From Heterodera schachtii (taxonomy: Eukaryota; Nematoda; Chromadorea; Rhabditida; Heteroderidae): 64,000 bases of DNA. Shown here piece by piece: positions 10,506-23,610 of this stretch. The stretch's first letter is position 1; every line of letters starts with the position of its first letter. The translations under genes and the position numbers were made by a program. The notes under the pieces are model-generated. The model saw only the letters and a program-made list of their open reading frames with translations, was not told where the DNA came from and ran no database searches. The stretch spans positions 1,358,074 through 1,422,073 of the forward strand of contig SIJG01000027.1 of the NCBI GenBank assembly GCA_023374025.1, written 5' to 3'.

Positions 10506-11868
10506 TCCTGGATGAAAAAAATGAATTTTCATTTATCAAAATAAGCAAATCACTGCTTAAAAATTAGATTTTGGCGTCAAAATGAGCACCTTTTTTGAAA
10601 CGCAATTATAAAGCATGAATTTGCAACAAAAAATAAATTATCAAAATTTCTCATCAATTTTCAATAACTATCATTTTGAGCTTTTTAAATGCAAAATTTG
10701 GGGGATTTTGGGCCTGATTTGTTAACAGATTTTCGCTAAAAAAGTCGCTTTGTGGATTTTAAGCCAACTTAAAGGGACCGATAGTGCTGATAATTTTATG
10801 CAATTTGTTAACATATTTTGCATTAAAAATTAGCAGTTTTATAAATTTTGGGCTAAAAATTACTTTTTTGTTTTCACTTTTATAGCAAAATCGAAAAAAT
10901 AATCATAAAATAGGCTCAAATTCAGAAAAATAAGCACAATGGCAGCTCCGCTTAAAACAAACATATTTTTCATAACTTAAGTTGGTCGGGTCCGGAAATT
11001 TTGGGAAAATCCGGGACCGAAGCTTGCCGAGACTATCATAAAAGCCCGGACCTGTCCCGACTCCCGATATCCCAGACCATTTTATGAAAAAATAGGCAAA
11101 TCCCACAAATACCATCCCTACTACCTATGTGAAAGCGGATTAATTTACAATAAAAAAGTAAATGTCTTTTTTTATTTGCCTGCGGTGCTCTCCCATTGCT
11201 CGTGAGAAATTCCGGTGCCTAAAATTTTGTGCGATTTTTTAAAATTCAATAAAGCGCCAAAATGATACGTAATTTTAATTTTCCATTTTTCATATTTATA
11301 TTTAATTTTCTTTTTAAATACCTATTTTATTAATCATTTTAATGTATGTACATGTGTACTTTCAGGTTTAAAATTAAAAAATATACGGTTTATGGACAAA
11401 GAACGTCACAATTTTCTATTTGGCGCAGGTGTTGTGCAATTTTTGAAATTAATTATAAATAAAGATGTACAAAATGTACTGGAAAAACATTTTACATAAA
11501 TGGTTGAGTTTTCCATGTCCTGGATTTCTAAATTTTATTTCGGCATCGCGTGCCATCCCTCCTCCCTTAAAAGGATTTTCATCATCTTCATTATTGTTTT
11601 TATTACTGTTATTATCATGAAAAAAACGCGAAAATTTTCGATAAATCAAAAAATGTCCCGACTTAAATCTGAATTTGTGAGATCCAAAACAGAAGTTTGC
11701 TTTCTCAATTTGAAAAGCATTTTAACTAAAACATATTCCATTTTATTTTATCTCATTTATTTATCCGCTTTTCCAGTGCATAATAATATCTCAATTCAAC
11801 TTTAAATTATTTACTTTTTTTTATCAATTAATTAATTTAAAAAAAAGTTTAAACATTTTTTCTTTCAG
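10506..11868. other. non-coding DNA upstream of the PHF14-like gene
   Basis: The 5' exon or exons and promoter of the PHF14-like gene should lie here or further upstream, because the first recognised exon opens mid-codon after an AG acceptor. I could not find a start exon with a matching phase. The only other marks are short GC-richer fragments around 10990-11080. Confidence 0.4.
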
Positions 11869-14800
11869 CTGCGCGTGAGCCCGGCAAGCGGCAGTTTAAG
11901 CCAAATGCGGCATTTTTTGATCAGTTGCAACTGATCGCCGCTGACGGCGCGGATGACGACGAAGAGGACGATGACGTCATTTTTCCATGTTAGGCAAAAA
12001 ATGGCATTTTTTAAAATAACGCATTTTCTAAAACCATTGATATTGATAGTTAATTAATCTCCGCATATTAATTGGATATTCATAGGTGCGCATTTTCACA
12101 ATTTTTCAAAAAATTTTATACGAATGATTCGTGTCTGTCTCGCAAACAATCGCGCGACCGTTTTGCCAAAAGGAATTGGGCGAGGGTTGGTACAAAAATT
12201 GGCACAAATAAGGCCATGATTAATGGACTTTTGCGCTTAATGATTTCTCATCCGTTTTGCTCTTTTCATTTGTAATTTGAACAATTAAAATTTGGCATCA
12301 TTCGATGTCTCAGAAGGTTTTAAAACTTGAGAAACAGCAAACATTTAATCAAATTTCACATTTAAAAGTACAGTTTGAAAAGCGCGAAAAGAGATTTTTT
12401 TTTTCTTTAAAATTTGTTTTTTAAATAAAACATCCGTTTTTATGAAAGGGTGAGGTTGCTAAAGTTTTCTAAATGTCTTGGCGACGAAATTTTAAATTAT
12501 GAACCCTATTGGAGGGCCGTAATTAAATCACCATGGCATTTTTTACTCCATTTTATACCAAAAAGCGTAAAAAATGAATTGTTCAGCGCCCAATGTGTCG
12601 CGCAGTTCCTCCGACAACGAACAGCAAAAGGAGGAGGGTGACGAGGAGGAGGGCGAGCAGTCCTCGACCAACGACAACGGCGAGGACGACGAAACGGGCG
12701 GAAATTCGTCGGATGACGAGGACAGCGGCGACGGGGAGGAGGAGCAGCAACAGCAGCAGGGGAAGCCATGGAAAAGCAAAAGGCAAAAAGGAGAAGCGGC
12801 GGCGAATGCTGTCAAGGTTCGGAACAAAATGGGGAAATGATGGCAAAAAGCGGCACTTTTTAAAATGATGGAAAAAGGGGGGGGGCTATAAAGAAGGAGG
12901 CGGGGTCCTTTGAGGTTGCTGATCACGAATTTTACATTCATATTCGACTAGTTCGTAACCCCCCCCCCCCCCGGATGAACCGAACGAAAGTCGAAAAATT
13001 ATTTTCGAATTTTTTCAAAAATGGTTATCGAGCAGTTATTGCAGTACTTAAATGTCTGTTTGTCCAGGCTTCAAAGTTTTGTAGAATTGGGTGGATGGAT
13101 TTGCGATCAGCGATCTCTGTGAACTTTTTTCTTTTACGACTTTCGAAATCAAAAATAAGCTTACGTATCACCGGGGGGCTTAATAAAACTTTGGTGGGGT
13201 CAAACAGATGGAAAAACAGAATATTTGGCCAAATGCCCCTATAAACCGTCCCAAAATAATGGAAAACGGACAAACATTTGTGAAAATATCTAGCAAAAAC
13301 AGTTTTCCAACCGATGCACACGCCCCTAAGGCATCACCCGACTCCCAATTTAATAATTTTACAGGCATTTTTTCTTTACCAAATTTACTTTTTTTTAGAC
13401 GAATGCCGGAAATGATGGTGTTGTGCAGCTGAACCACCAATTGTGTGCCGTTTGTCTCGACCTGAGGCCGGCCGACCTTTGCGGGGAACTGATCCAATGC
13501 GACCGGTCCGTCCGTGGCTTTAAAATATTTGTTTCTTGGTTTCAATGAGGGCGTCCAAATCTATGTTACGTCCCGGACATTTGCGGCTCATTTTAAGGGC
13601 AATTTTCGGCCGAAAATACTCGAGTCGCAAATGTCCATCCTACGACCCCCTCTCTGGACTTCGTTCGTATCGAAAAGGGTCGACCCGATTTTCTACTGTT
13701 TATCTATTATCCTTCGTCTTACACTTGATTAATGGGCGGGTGGGGGGGGGGGACAACCGGTACATATAAAAGGAGCGAGGAACGGAAATGGAATGAAATT
13801 TGAATAATTTTCAACAAATTTTTAGTTTATTTTCATAAATTTGGCATCAATGGTCTCAAAACTGTGTGCTAATTTTTTCTTTAAAATGAATAAAACCTTG
13901 CAATTAATTTATGGTGTTTTTAAGACAAATTCTGTTGGCATATTTACATTATTAAATTTCGCGTTTCATTGTGCAGCACCGCCGGAAAAAACTCCATTTC
14001 CACCCCATTTTAGGCCTGGAGGCTACGCATAAAAAAAAATTATTTTTTTTACTCAACGTTTTTCCAAGTTTCTTTTCAGTTGTGCAATTTTTGTCCATGA
14101 GCTGTGCTATGGCGTTGTTGCTGCTGATGCTGGTGCAGCTGCAGTTGTTGCGGTTGCTCCGGAGGACAAAGGCGAGGACGGCCAGCGACCGACGGCACCC
14201 GACGAAGGCGGCGGCGGCGACGACCCATCATTAGCAGTCCAACAACATGGGCAGCAGGTAGGACAGGGCGGTGCCAGGAAATGAAAAAGTTCGGAAAAAC
14301 TCGAGTCGAAGGGACTCTTTTCCCGGAACAGCATATTTAAAGGCCAAAAATGTATAAAAAATTTAAAAAATTAATTTTTTCCTATGCAATTGTAAGTCAA
14401 AAACATTTAAAAATTTGAGAAAAAAATGTAGAAAAATTCTCAAAAATTGTTAAAACCAGAGGATAATCTAATAAATTAACGATAGGTTTTTGACTGATTT
14501 TTTTTTTTGGGCTTTCGTGTGATTTTCAAAATTGCCGATAGGCGCCGCCAAGAAAACTTTGAATATTTGAGTGAATCATATAACAGATTTTTTCAAAAAA
14601 AAAAAACAACAACCAGATATTGTATTTTGAATTTTCCAAAAAATTTTGGGAAATTTGGGTGAGCTAGGTCTTGGAGGAGGGCAGGGTACAACAAGAAAAC
14701 ATTTACATTTCCCTCAATTTTCCCCTCCAGCAAAATTGCTCCTCCGCTTCCGCTGACCCCAACAAAAAGGCGTGCACAACTGTCGCTGCTTTTGATGGCG

Positions 14801-17800
14801 GCCCGTCGTTGTTGGCCTCTTCTCCGCCAGTGCCGGTGGTCGCCACGGCTGCCGCGACTTCTTCGGCGCCGACTTCCGCCGCCGCCGCGCCGGACGCGCA
14901 AAGCGTCGCCTCCTCCTCCGCCTCCACCGAGCCGTGGTTTTGCGAGCCGTGCCTGTTCGGCGTGCGCGAGGTGCCCCACTGCGAGCTGTGCCCGAGCCGT
15001 TACGGCGCCTTCAAGCGCGCTGCTGCTGTTGCCGCAGGTGAGGCGACGGCCGAAAAATTGTGTTTAAAAGAATTGAATTTTACAAAAGCCAGTCCTGATG
15101 GGCGAAAATTTTCGGCATCGAACAAAATGCCATGACGAATAAAAGGGGAAATTGACTCAATTTAAAGAAAAAAAATTCTCTCTGTGGTAGTTATTTGGTT
15201 GGCATTTTCAAATATTTATTTCCAAATTTCATTTCCAATTCGTTTTCTGGCAAATCTTCCGCTTAAGGGTCGGTCGCGTTTTTCGGTAAAAAAAAAAGTC
15301 GAAAGACTCTTAAAAGATCTTTTTTCTTTTGGTTTGGTTTTTTAATTTTTTCTTTGTGTCTATTAGATACTGTTACTTTATGGGGTGCACCCCAAAATTT
15401 CGCCGGGACACAATTTGGCCGAAGAAATTTTTTAAATGTTTGGAAATTTTCAAGAGAAAAATTTAGAAAAAAATTTTTTTAGCGATTTTTTGAAAAAAAC
15501 TTATTAATTATCATAAATTTCACAAAAAATTAGCTGAAAATTTTGTAAATTTTTTCTTGAAATTTTCTTATAAAAATTCTAAGATTGTTTTCTTAAAATT
15601 TTTAATTTTAGTTTTTTTTTTAAATTTCGGCGGCGAAATTTTGTCCAGTCCCCTACTTTATGACACATATCATCGGATTTATAACTGCTTTTTCGATCCA
15701 AAAAATTAAAAATTCGTCGCTCCGTTTTTTTCCAATAAATATTCGAATAGAAAAGTCGAAAAACACCGCCCGCGCCATTCTCCAATTAATGCCATTCATT
15801 AATCATTTTCAATTAAAAAGGTGCTGGCTGTGCCGGTTGGGTGCACGTGCAATGCGCCGCTTTCACGCTCGGCGTCCGTTTTGCGGATCCGGCAGCGCTC
15901 AGCGCGGTCACCTGGCGCGACATTGACGCGCGTACGTTTGGACGCAAGCCGTGCGCCGGCTGCGCTTCATCCAGCGGTGGTGGTGCGGCGCCGCGCCAGC
16001 TGATCGCACGCACGGGCGTCACGGTGCGATGCGACGCGGGCATGTGCCGGCACTTCTACCACGTGACGTGCGCGCAACGGTGAGCAAAATTCACGGCCGG
16101 TAAAAAACATGGGTGCACTACGTTTCCCCCCCGCATCGTTTCCCCCCCCCCCCCCAAGAAATTTTTTTTTTAAAAATTTGCTAACAGAAATTTTTCAAGA
16201 AAAAAATCTTAGAAAGTTTCATAAGAAAATTCTAAGAAAAAAAATTTTTTGAGAAATTTTTAGCGATTTTTTGGAAAATTTTTTGAAAAATCTTAGTAAT
16301 TCACCATAAAAATTTCTCAAAAAATTTTTTTCTTAGAATTTTCTTATGAAAAAACTTTCTAAGATTTTTTTCTTGAAAAATTTCTAAGTTAGCAAATTTT
16401 TTTTAAAAAAATTTCTCGGGGGGGAAACGATGCGGGGGTGAACGGCGGGGGGAAACGAGCTGCTCCCAAAAAACATTGTTTCCCGGCGCTCCCCCCCCCC
16501 CCCAAAAATTCAATCTTTTTCAAAGAAAAATTTAAAAGAGATATATTTTAAATTAGCATTTGTGCGGGTTTGGAGACCGACTCAATGTCGATGCTTTTTC
16601 AATTCTCGATTCTGAAAATTTTTTACTGGAAAATTGACGCAAACAACACACCAAAGGGGACAACGAGGGGAACATTTTAAAAGTGAACAAATGTTCTTAA
16701 TAAAATTCGTTAAAAATCCTAAAAAAAAATTTCCCCCGGCACCGCCTGGGGAGCAGGACAAAACGTCGCCGCCGTAACGTCGCCGGACAAGACGTCACCA
16801 GCCGAAAGCTCGCCGGGACATAACGTCGCCACAAATTTTTTTTAATTTTTAAAAAATATCAAATTTTTTTAGTTACCTAGCCTGGTTCGGAAAAATTCTA
16901 GAAAAATTTAAAAAAAAAATTTTTTATTAAGAAATTTAAGGAAAATTTTTTTTTTATTATTTTCTTAAAAATCATACACTTAGCTTTTCAAAAAAGTTAA
17001 AATAATTTTTAATTTTCTTAAAATTTTTTATTTTTGTGGCGACGTTATGTCCCGGCGACGTTTCGGCCGGCAACGTTTCGGCGGCGACATTTTTGGGTGT
17101 ACCCCACCGCCTGACCCTAAAAATTCTGTTTTTTTCGTTGTTGCAAAAAGCGCGCCAATTTGTACGGTAAAGAAGTTCAAAAAGTTAATTTTTCATTCCA
17201 CAAAAGGGGGGAGGGGCTAAAAGCGCTTCATTCATTCGTTGTTATGCCCTCTCACTTTTTCCGTATGTATTTGGTTCAGTTTGGGACTTCTCATCGACAC
17301 TTCGGCACGTTGCTCAACTGTTGCTGTGCCGTCGCTGCTCCACCACCACCACCAGCAGCACAATCATTCGCCGGCCGATGTTGGCTATTTGTACTGCGAG
17401 AAGCACGCGCCCAGGGACGCGTCCGTGCCGCGCATGCGAATTGCGTAAGTTTATTAGTTGCAAATTTCAAAAAAAAAAATTGGAAAAATCTTCCAGCGAT
17501 TTCCCTTTTTTCCGGAGAGTGATTGGAACAAAATTGACCGATTAAAATAATCCAAAAAAATTTTTTGTATTTTTTAAACCGTAAAAAATAGAATTTTAAT
17601 TTTGTTTTTTTTTTGAAAATTTAAAAATATTTGGCAATTTTAATTTGATTTTGAATTTTCCCCCACAACAACAACAGTTATGCCAACTTTGTGGAGGCGG
17701 AAGAGCGTCGGATGGCCCAGTGGAACCGCCGCGTGTGCGTCGCGTTGGACGCGCGCCAGGCGCGCAAGCGGAGCGGCCCAGCTGCGCGACTACCAGCAGC

Positions 17801-20800
17801 GCATGCAACGCTTGCTGCTGCTGCCAGTGTCGGCGGTGGGCGAGTGCCACGGCGGCGACGGTGACATGACGACTTCGATGGCCAGCAGCAGCACCGCCGC
17901 TGCGGTGCCAACGGTTGTTGTGCCACCGCGGTGGGTTGGAGGGGAGCAGTTCGTTCCCCCCGAATCTTTTCTTTTTAAATTTAAAACATAGTTTTATGAC
18001 GAAATGATAAGTTTTTCGAAAAAAAAAATTTCCAAAAAATCGCTGAAAATTTTTTCTTGAAATTTTTAAGACTTTTTGAAAAGTTTGAAAAACCAATAAA
18101 TTAATTCATTTTAATGAAAATTTCAAAATTTTGCATTTTTTTAACGTTTTAATAGATGATTTGTTTCATCAGCATTTCGTCAATTTTTAGCAACGCCGTG
18201 CCAAACTGTTGCACACCAACGCGCGCCTTCTCGACGCATTTGCGGAAAAGCATGAACTGCTCGGCCTCGACGGGGCACAGTTTGCGGAGGAGTTCAGCGC
18301 CGTCCCGGCCGCCTATTTGCCTTCAAATTTGGCGCCGGCCTTCTCAAAGATATTCATCAGGCAGGAAGGGTTTCGAAAATCCACAAATTCTTAATTCCCC
18401 CCTTCCCGAAATTTTTTTTTGGAAAAACGGCACATAAAAAGTGGTTAAAGCAACAAAAAAAAAAAAATTCTGCCCCTTTTTGCTCAACAAACATTTCCAC
18501 CGCATAGGATTCATTTAAACAATTTTTTTCGAAATTAAAAAAAAATTGAAAATTTGTATTTTTTACTTTCCTAAAAATTATAAATTTTAAAAAAGCGATT
18601 TTGCAGTTATGCGGAGCACCGTGACTTGGTCGGCCTGCCTGGTGAAAATGCTCGCCTGGGGCTGCTCAACCGACAGTTGGCACAGCGCCAGCAGCACCAG
18701 CGGGAGATGGAGCAACGGATGGACGAGGTAATAAAAGGACGGAATTTTTCAGTGTGCACCACTACGTCTCCTCCCACCTTTTTTAAAATTATTTCCAAAC
18801 TTAAAATTTTCACGGCGATTTTTTTTTTGGAAAAACTTAGTAATTCGTACAAAATTTTTTAAAAAATCGCTAGAAATTTTTTTTAAATAAAGCACATTTT
18901 TTGCCCCATTTTTACCCCAGCTTCGTAAACAGTGCACCGACGCACAACACACGCGCGCGGAGCAGCACCGGCTGTTGGAGCGATGCCGTGCGGTGACCGC
19001 CAAATTGGTGACCTCTGCCGATGGCACCGCCGCCAATGCGTCATCGTCAATGTTGTTGCTGCTGACCATCAACACCGCCAGCCATGTTGACGACGGCATC
19101 CATGATGGCCCTGCTGTTGCTGGGGGTGATGGCTTAATGATGATGGCCACCACCGCACCGGCGCCATCGTCGGCTGTCACCGCCGCCGTGGCACCGTTTC
19201 TTCCGGAGGCAAAATGTGCTGCTGGTGCCGCCAACCATCATCATCATCGGCACAAAGCAAATGCCATCATCGTCAATGTCAACAGAAACAGCAGCAACAG
19301 TCATCATCGCAAAAAAGTGGCGGCACCGAAGCGGAAGAGGTATTTGTTGAGCCTATTTGTTGTTACTGCTGATGGGGGATGCCCCACCAGGCTTTAAGTG
19401 TTAAAAAAATTGTAATTTTCGGCATTTTCTTAACAAATTGTGCGACAAATTGGTGATGCCAGGCAGATAATTCATCAAAGTTTGACCAAAAATATCAACG
19501 GTTGGATTTGTTTAGCCGTGTCTGGTTTCGGAATTCGGCCCGGTTCTATTCCAACCCGGACGGAGATCGGTTTCCTCCACCACTGATTTCATCATACGCT
19601 AAACTTATTTCAGGTCTTCAAAATCACCCGGAAACATTTCTACCGTTGCTTTTCATAATCATCTGTCGTCGTCGTTGTCCACCTCCGCCACTCATCCTTT
19701 GAATTTGCCAGAGTCGGTGGCAAAGTGCATTTTCTTTTATTTTTTGCTATTTCTAACGGACCAAAAAAAATCACAAAAATTGTTGTTCCGAAAGCTTTGG
19801 GCCCCATTTGTCGGACCGCAAAATGTCCCATTTTAGCTGGGGTCCCGAAGGTTCGAGCCTCAGAGTTTTTTACACGGCTTTTATGGTATTTGTAAACTTC
19901 CAAATTGCAGGACCAACAACAACAACATTTCTGGTGGTTTTGCTGCGCTTGCGACCGAAAATGGGCAAAATGATGGGCAACCGCTGGTGCCGCCGCCTCC
20001 GCTTCAGTGCCATAAATGCAAAAAGGTGGGTGTTGGCTTACAATGCTGTTTTTGGAGTAATGGGGAGGGGTGGGTTTTGGGATGCAGTTTTTACTCCCCT
20101 CTCCATGAAAAAGTAAAAATTAAAAAAAAAAATTTTCTAAAAATTTAGAAAAATTTGAATTATCGCATGTTGCAGAAAGTCGATAGAATTTATTTTATTT
20201 TGTTTTGTGCAAGATCGAAATGACAAAGTGTGTTTTATTTTCTTGAGTTTTTGAATTTTCATCGAAATTTAAAGTTTTTGGGAATTTTAAAAAATCGTTT
20301 TGTCGATAATAATGCTTATTTTATTTGACGGTGAAGGCTTTGTTTGGCTAGGAGAAAAAAACTACAAACTTTTCACAAGAAAAATAATAATTGAAACAAA
20401 TTTTCTGCCATTTTTAGAAAAGTTTTTTTCTTATAAAAATTTTCTAAGATTTTTTTTTTTTTGAAAATTTTAAGTAAATTTTTTTGGAGGGGAAACGACG
20501 GAGTGAAAGTTTTGCTCCTAATATTACCCCCCCCCCCCCCACCAAAAACAGACAACCGATGCCCATCTGTTGGCCTACTGTGACACGTGCAAATGCCACT
20601 ACCACATCGGCTGCTTGGACCCGCCGTTGGCCAAAATGCCGGCCAAAAGCAAATTCTCGCGCTTCGAATGCTCCGACTGCGCGTGCCCTTCCGACACGGA
20701 CGATGACGAGGGAAACGGAGGAGGCGACGAGGCGAAGCGCGTGCCAAAACGGTCTGACAGTGCTGCTGCGGGCGGAATGGTGCCAAAGGACGGGGAGGTG

Positions 20801-21345
20801 TGTTTCAGGGGGTGCACTATCGTTTTCCCATAATTTTTAAAAATAAGCAAAAAAAAATTACAAAAGCTAAAAAAGTCTTCTTAATATTTTTTGGCGGGAA
20901 ACGTTGGCTGCCAACTGAAATTTTTCAAAATCAGCATTTGGCCGACAAAAAATCATCATTTGGAATCAAAAATCGCATTTTGGAAAATTTTATTCAAAAT
21001 GAAAAACTCAATAAAATTTTTTTTTGCGGCGCGCTTTTCCCAAAAAAAACTTGTTGGGAACCGGGGGGTCCGGTAGCGCTGCGGGAGAATTTTTGGAAAT
21101 TTCAAAGTAATTTGTTAACAGATACACCAAAAAATAACCAGTTTTTGAGATTTTGAGTCCATTTGCCACTCTGGTTGAATGAACCCCAAGATTTGTTGGT
21201 TTCCATGTAATTTTTTTGTAAAAATTTTCAGTCCAGCAAAATGTCGTCGTCGTCGTTGCCCACCGCTGCTGCTCCCGTTGATGAACATTGGGAACTGTTG
21301 CAGAATCGTCCGAAGCGTCAGCGTCGCACGCCGCGCATTGAATGA
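11869..21345 (+). CDS. phf-14: PHF14-like chromatin reader with PHD and extended-PHD fingers, 14 exons
   Basis: Exons: 11869-11988, 12587-12816, 13399-13505, 14080-14257, 14731-15037, 15821-16079, 17280-17444, 17678-~17937, 18191-18369, 18607-18727, 18921-19339, 19911-20025, 20552-20797, 21232-21345 (TGA). Phases agree at the junctions except inside exon 8. Domain order matches vertebrate PHF14: N-terminal KRQFKPNAAFFDQL then acidic runs; PHD1 split over exons 3-5 (LCAVCLD, IQCD, VHELCYG, STEPWFCEPC); extended PHD in exons 5-7 (CELCPS, WVHVQCAAF, CDAGMCRHFYHVTCAQR); coiled-coil exons 8-11; a second PHD in exons 12-13 (LQCHKCKK, AYCDTCKCHYHIGCLDPP, FECSDC). Known family role: nuclear reader of histone H3 tails. 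The start exon is not found, so the 5' end is partial. The C terminus ends early and lacks the last PHD finger of vertebrate proteins. Exon 8 changes frame mid-way. Orthology is strong; exon 8 and the donor of exon 9 are the least sure. Confidence 0.85.
15380..15655. repeat. foldback element in PHF14-like intron 5
   Basis: Left end TGGGGTGCACCCCAAAATTT followed by CGCCGGGACA. Right end GGCGGCGAAATTTTGTCCAG. The ends are roughly inverted around an AT-rich centre. They share terminal sequence with the element at 16740-17105, so both look like one non-autonomous family. Confidence 0.45.
16112..16465. repeat. long inverted-repeat (foldback) element in PHF14-like intron 6
   Basis: The left arm (GCATCGTTTCC, C tract, AAGAAATTTT, then GCTAACAGAAATTTTTCAAG) is mirrored by the right arm (CTTGAAAAATTTCTAAGTTAGC, G tract, GGAAACGATGC). 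Arms are about 150 bases with a small AT-rich loop, so almost the whole element could form one hairpin. No coding capacity. Confidence 0.6.
16740..17105. repeat. inverted-repeat element with ACGTCGCC subrepeats in PHF14-like intron 6
   Basis: The two ends are inverted copies built from spaced GTCGCC motifs: left CGTCGCCGCCGTAACGTCGC, right GCGACGTTATGTCCCGGCGA. The outer end GGGTGTACCCCA recalls the element at 15380. The AT-rich centre has no frame. Likely a MITE. Confidence 0.55.
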
Positions 21346-21559
21346 GACTGATCAAAGGCTGGCGCTGGTCAAGAATGGACACGTGATCATTTATTGATTG
21401 ATTATACGGGCGCCCCCCTCCCCGCCACATATCCGCATCATATTTAAACAGAAAAACAACAACAAAATGTGTTTAATCACTGTTAAAAAAACCATTCTTA
21501 TCATCATCATAATTCTTTGTGAATGAATTGCAACGGCACAGCAGGCCTTTCTTTTTAAT

Positions 21560-21565
21560 AATAAA
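21560..21565 (+). promoter_or_regulatory. candidate polyadenylation signal AATAAA
   Basis: AATAAA about 215 bases after the stop codon of the PHF14-like gene, the first canonical signal on its strand. Confidence 0.45.
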
Positions 21566-22619
21566 GGAATTTTCATTATTTTAATGTTTTTTTCTCGAAT
21601 TAAAATTAACAAAATTTTAAAACGGAATACACCAAATGGATAATGAATTCTTAAAAACAAAGATTTAAAGTCCAAAAAATGAAAATTAATAGGCAAAAAC
21701 CAAAGTAAAAAAACGGTTGCAAAATATGCACCCTCTCCAGAAATTCAAATAAAAAAGTCTGCTCTAATGTTTGGCCTTATGTTATTCTCTTCATTTTTTT
21801 TGTTTCTTGTTGGCATTGTGCACACATTGTTTTGTGCCAAATTTGTTATTAAAAAGTTTGCGTTTTGTTGTCGCTGGTCAATGTTATTTTCCTTGGTTGT
21901 TGATCAGTAGGGATACGATTTTTAGTTTCTAAAATGCCAAAATAGTTAGTATTTAGGTTCTAAAAACCCCAGAAAAACGTGCTAAAAAAGAATGCCGAAT
22001 CCTCTGCTCGCCAAATACATTGCCCCAGCATTGAAAAATCATTTCGAAGAAAAAATACAAAATAAAGCGAAACTTTTAATTCCACCAAAATTGCGTAAAA
22101 ACCTAAAAATGTCCATTTTTATTAATATTTTCGAGAAAATACCTAAAAAATGAAATGTTTTGAAAATTTTTCGGTCCTTAGAAGCCAAAAGGGCCGCTTT
22201 AATAGAGGGTTTTTTGAAAACGTGACCAAATATTCACATAAAATACGCATATGTATAAGTCGCGAAATATGCATAATCGTGCAAATATGCACATAAATCT
22301 CCCAAATTGCAGAAATATGCATGTTCATTTTTTTGCTTCCCTAGTAATTACCACAATTAAAAATTTTTGAAAAAGATCAAATTTGTTCATAGGAAAAAAT
22401 TTTCATTTTAAAAATTTAAGAAGCACTTTTTCTAGGCTAAAGAATACGCTGATCACGAAGCTGAGCTCAGATTTTGCAAATTTATTGATTTTAATTTGAC
22501 TTTTTCAAAAATTTTATTTGGTTTTTAAATTTTCTTACGACGAATTTGTGGTTAAAAAATGCGCTGTCACGAAACCAGAGCTCTGATTCTGCGAAATCAA
22601 AGTTTTTGTCTATGATTTT

Positions 22620-22700
22620 TCATCAAAATTAAGCCGCAGCCAAGCGGGCTCGAACCCAGCAGCCCCTATCTCATCATATGACCACTAATGGATTAAGAAT
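22620..22700 (-). other. tRNA-like fragment (possible SINE or tRNA pseudogene)
   Basis: On the minus strand the sequence has a strong B-box (GGGTTCGAGCCC) preceded by AGTGGTCATATGATGAG, which could be a degenerate A-box and D-arm. I could not close a full cloverleaf, so I do not call a functional tRNA. Confidence 0.3.
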
Positions 22701-23243
22701 TAAATTTCAAAAATCATAAAAAACTTAAAACTTGACTTCTATATATATATTCATTCTAAAGCTTTTGTTGAGTTTTAAACATTTGTATATGAGTTTTTTA
22801 CGCCCGAGTAATTTTCTTAAATTTTACAAAAAAAAATTAAATACTTGATGAAAAATCATGGATAAAATAAATGGATTTGTAAAATCTGAACTCATTTGTC
22901 AGGTTCATGATCTGCGTATTTTTTAGCCTAGAAAATGTGCTTCTTAAATTTTTAAATTTATTTTGCGAAAAAACTACAAAACTTTACCATTTTGCCTTTT
23001 GATTATATGGTGTTTTCCTGCTTGTTTTTTTTTTTTTTTACATAAACAGGCAATTTCTTTTTTTTCCTGGCTAATAAATTTAAATTAACTGAGCATCTCT
23101 TGTTATGTAAGATTTATTCGAAAATAGTTTAATTTTCCACGAAAACAAATCCCCATCAGGATATCCTGCTCATTCAATGACGAATGATGAATAACGTAGA
23201 ATTATATTGCCTGAAATTCACATAATCTTTCTCCATACATTTT

Positions 23244-23390
23244 TTAGGGGGGGGGTCGACCCCCCCCCCCCCCCCCCCTCGCTCGCAAAGAGGGCCAGCG
23301 AGGGGGGGGGGGGTTCGCAGCGAAGGGGGGGGCCGGTGTAAAAGAGGTGGGGGAGGGGGTCCGCAGCGAGGGGGGGGGGGTCGCAAATTT
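23244..23390. repeat. G/C homopolymer block
   Basis: Long runs of G and C (up to about 20) separated by CTCGCTCGCAAAGAGGGCCAG-like and CGCAGCGA spacers. It can form hairpins or G-quadruplexes. Run lengths may be assembly-sensitive. Confidence 0.7.
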
Positions 23391-23399
23391 TGAAAATTT

Positions 23400-23610
23400 T
23401 CTTAACAAATTCTTTAAAAATCCAAAAAATTTTCCCGGCGGCGCCTAGCGGCACCGCCGGAACCCAAAAATCCCAATTTTTCTTAAAAAAATGGCTTAAA
23501 ATCGCAAAAATAGGCCATTTTTTGTTGAAAATCTGTTAACAAATCGTATTAAAACTTACAAAAATTTTCCCGGCGGCGCCTATCGGCACCGCCGGCCCCC
23601 TGTTTCCAAA
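23400..23610. repeat. two copies of a GC-hairpin interspersed repeat
   Basis: CCCGGCGGCGCCTAGCGGCA and CCCGGCGGCGCCTATCGGCA, each followed by CCGCCGG, occur at about 23436 and 23569. Each is preceded 30-40 bases earlier by a TTAACAAAT motif. Further copies lie at about 54078 and 56251. Confidence 0.65.

Noticed and set aside
12543..12941. Ser/Pro-rich minus-strand frames opposite PHF14 exon 2
   Set aside because: Antisense shadows of the acidic coding exon.
18361..18606. GC-AG intron in the PHF14-like gene (donor CAG|GCAGGA)
   Set aside because: A GT donor nine bases downstream (GAAGG|GTTTCG) gives the same phase, so a non-canonical intron is not needed.
19613..19720. Possible extra PHF14 exon (Ser-rich, ending LNLPES)
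   Set aside because: It has an AG acceptor and a GT donor, but including it breaks the phase, while 19339 joins 19911 directly in phase.
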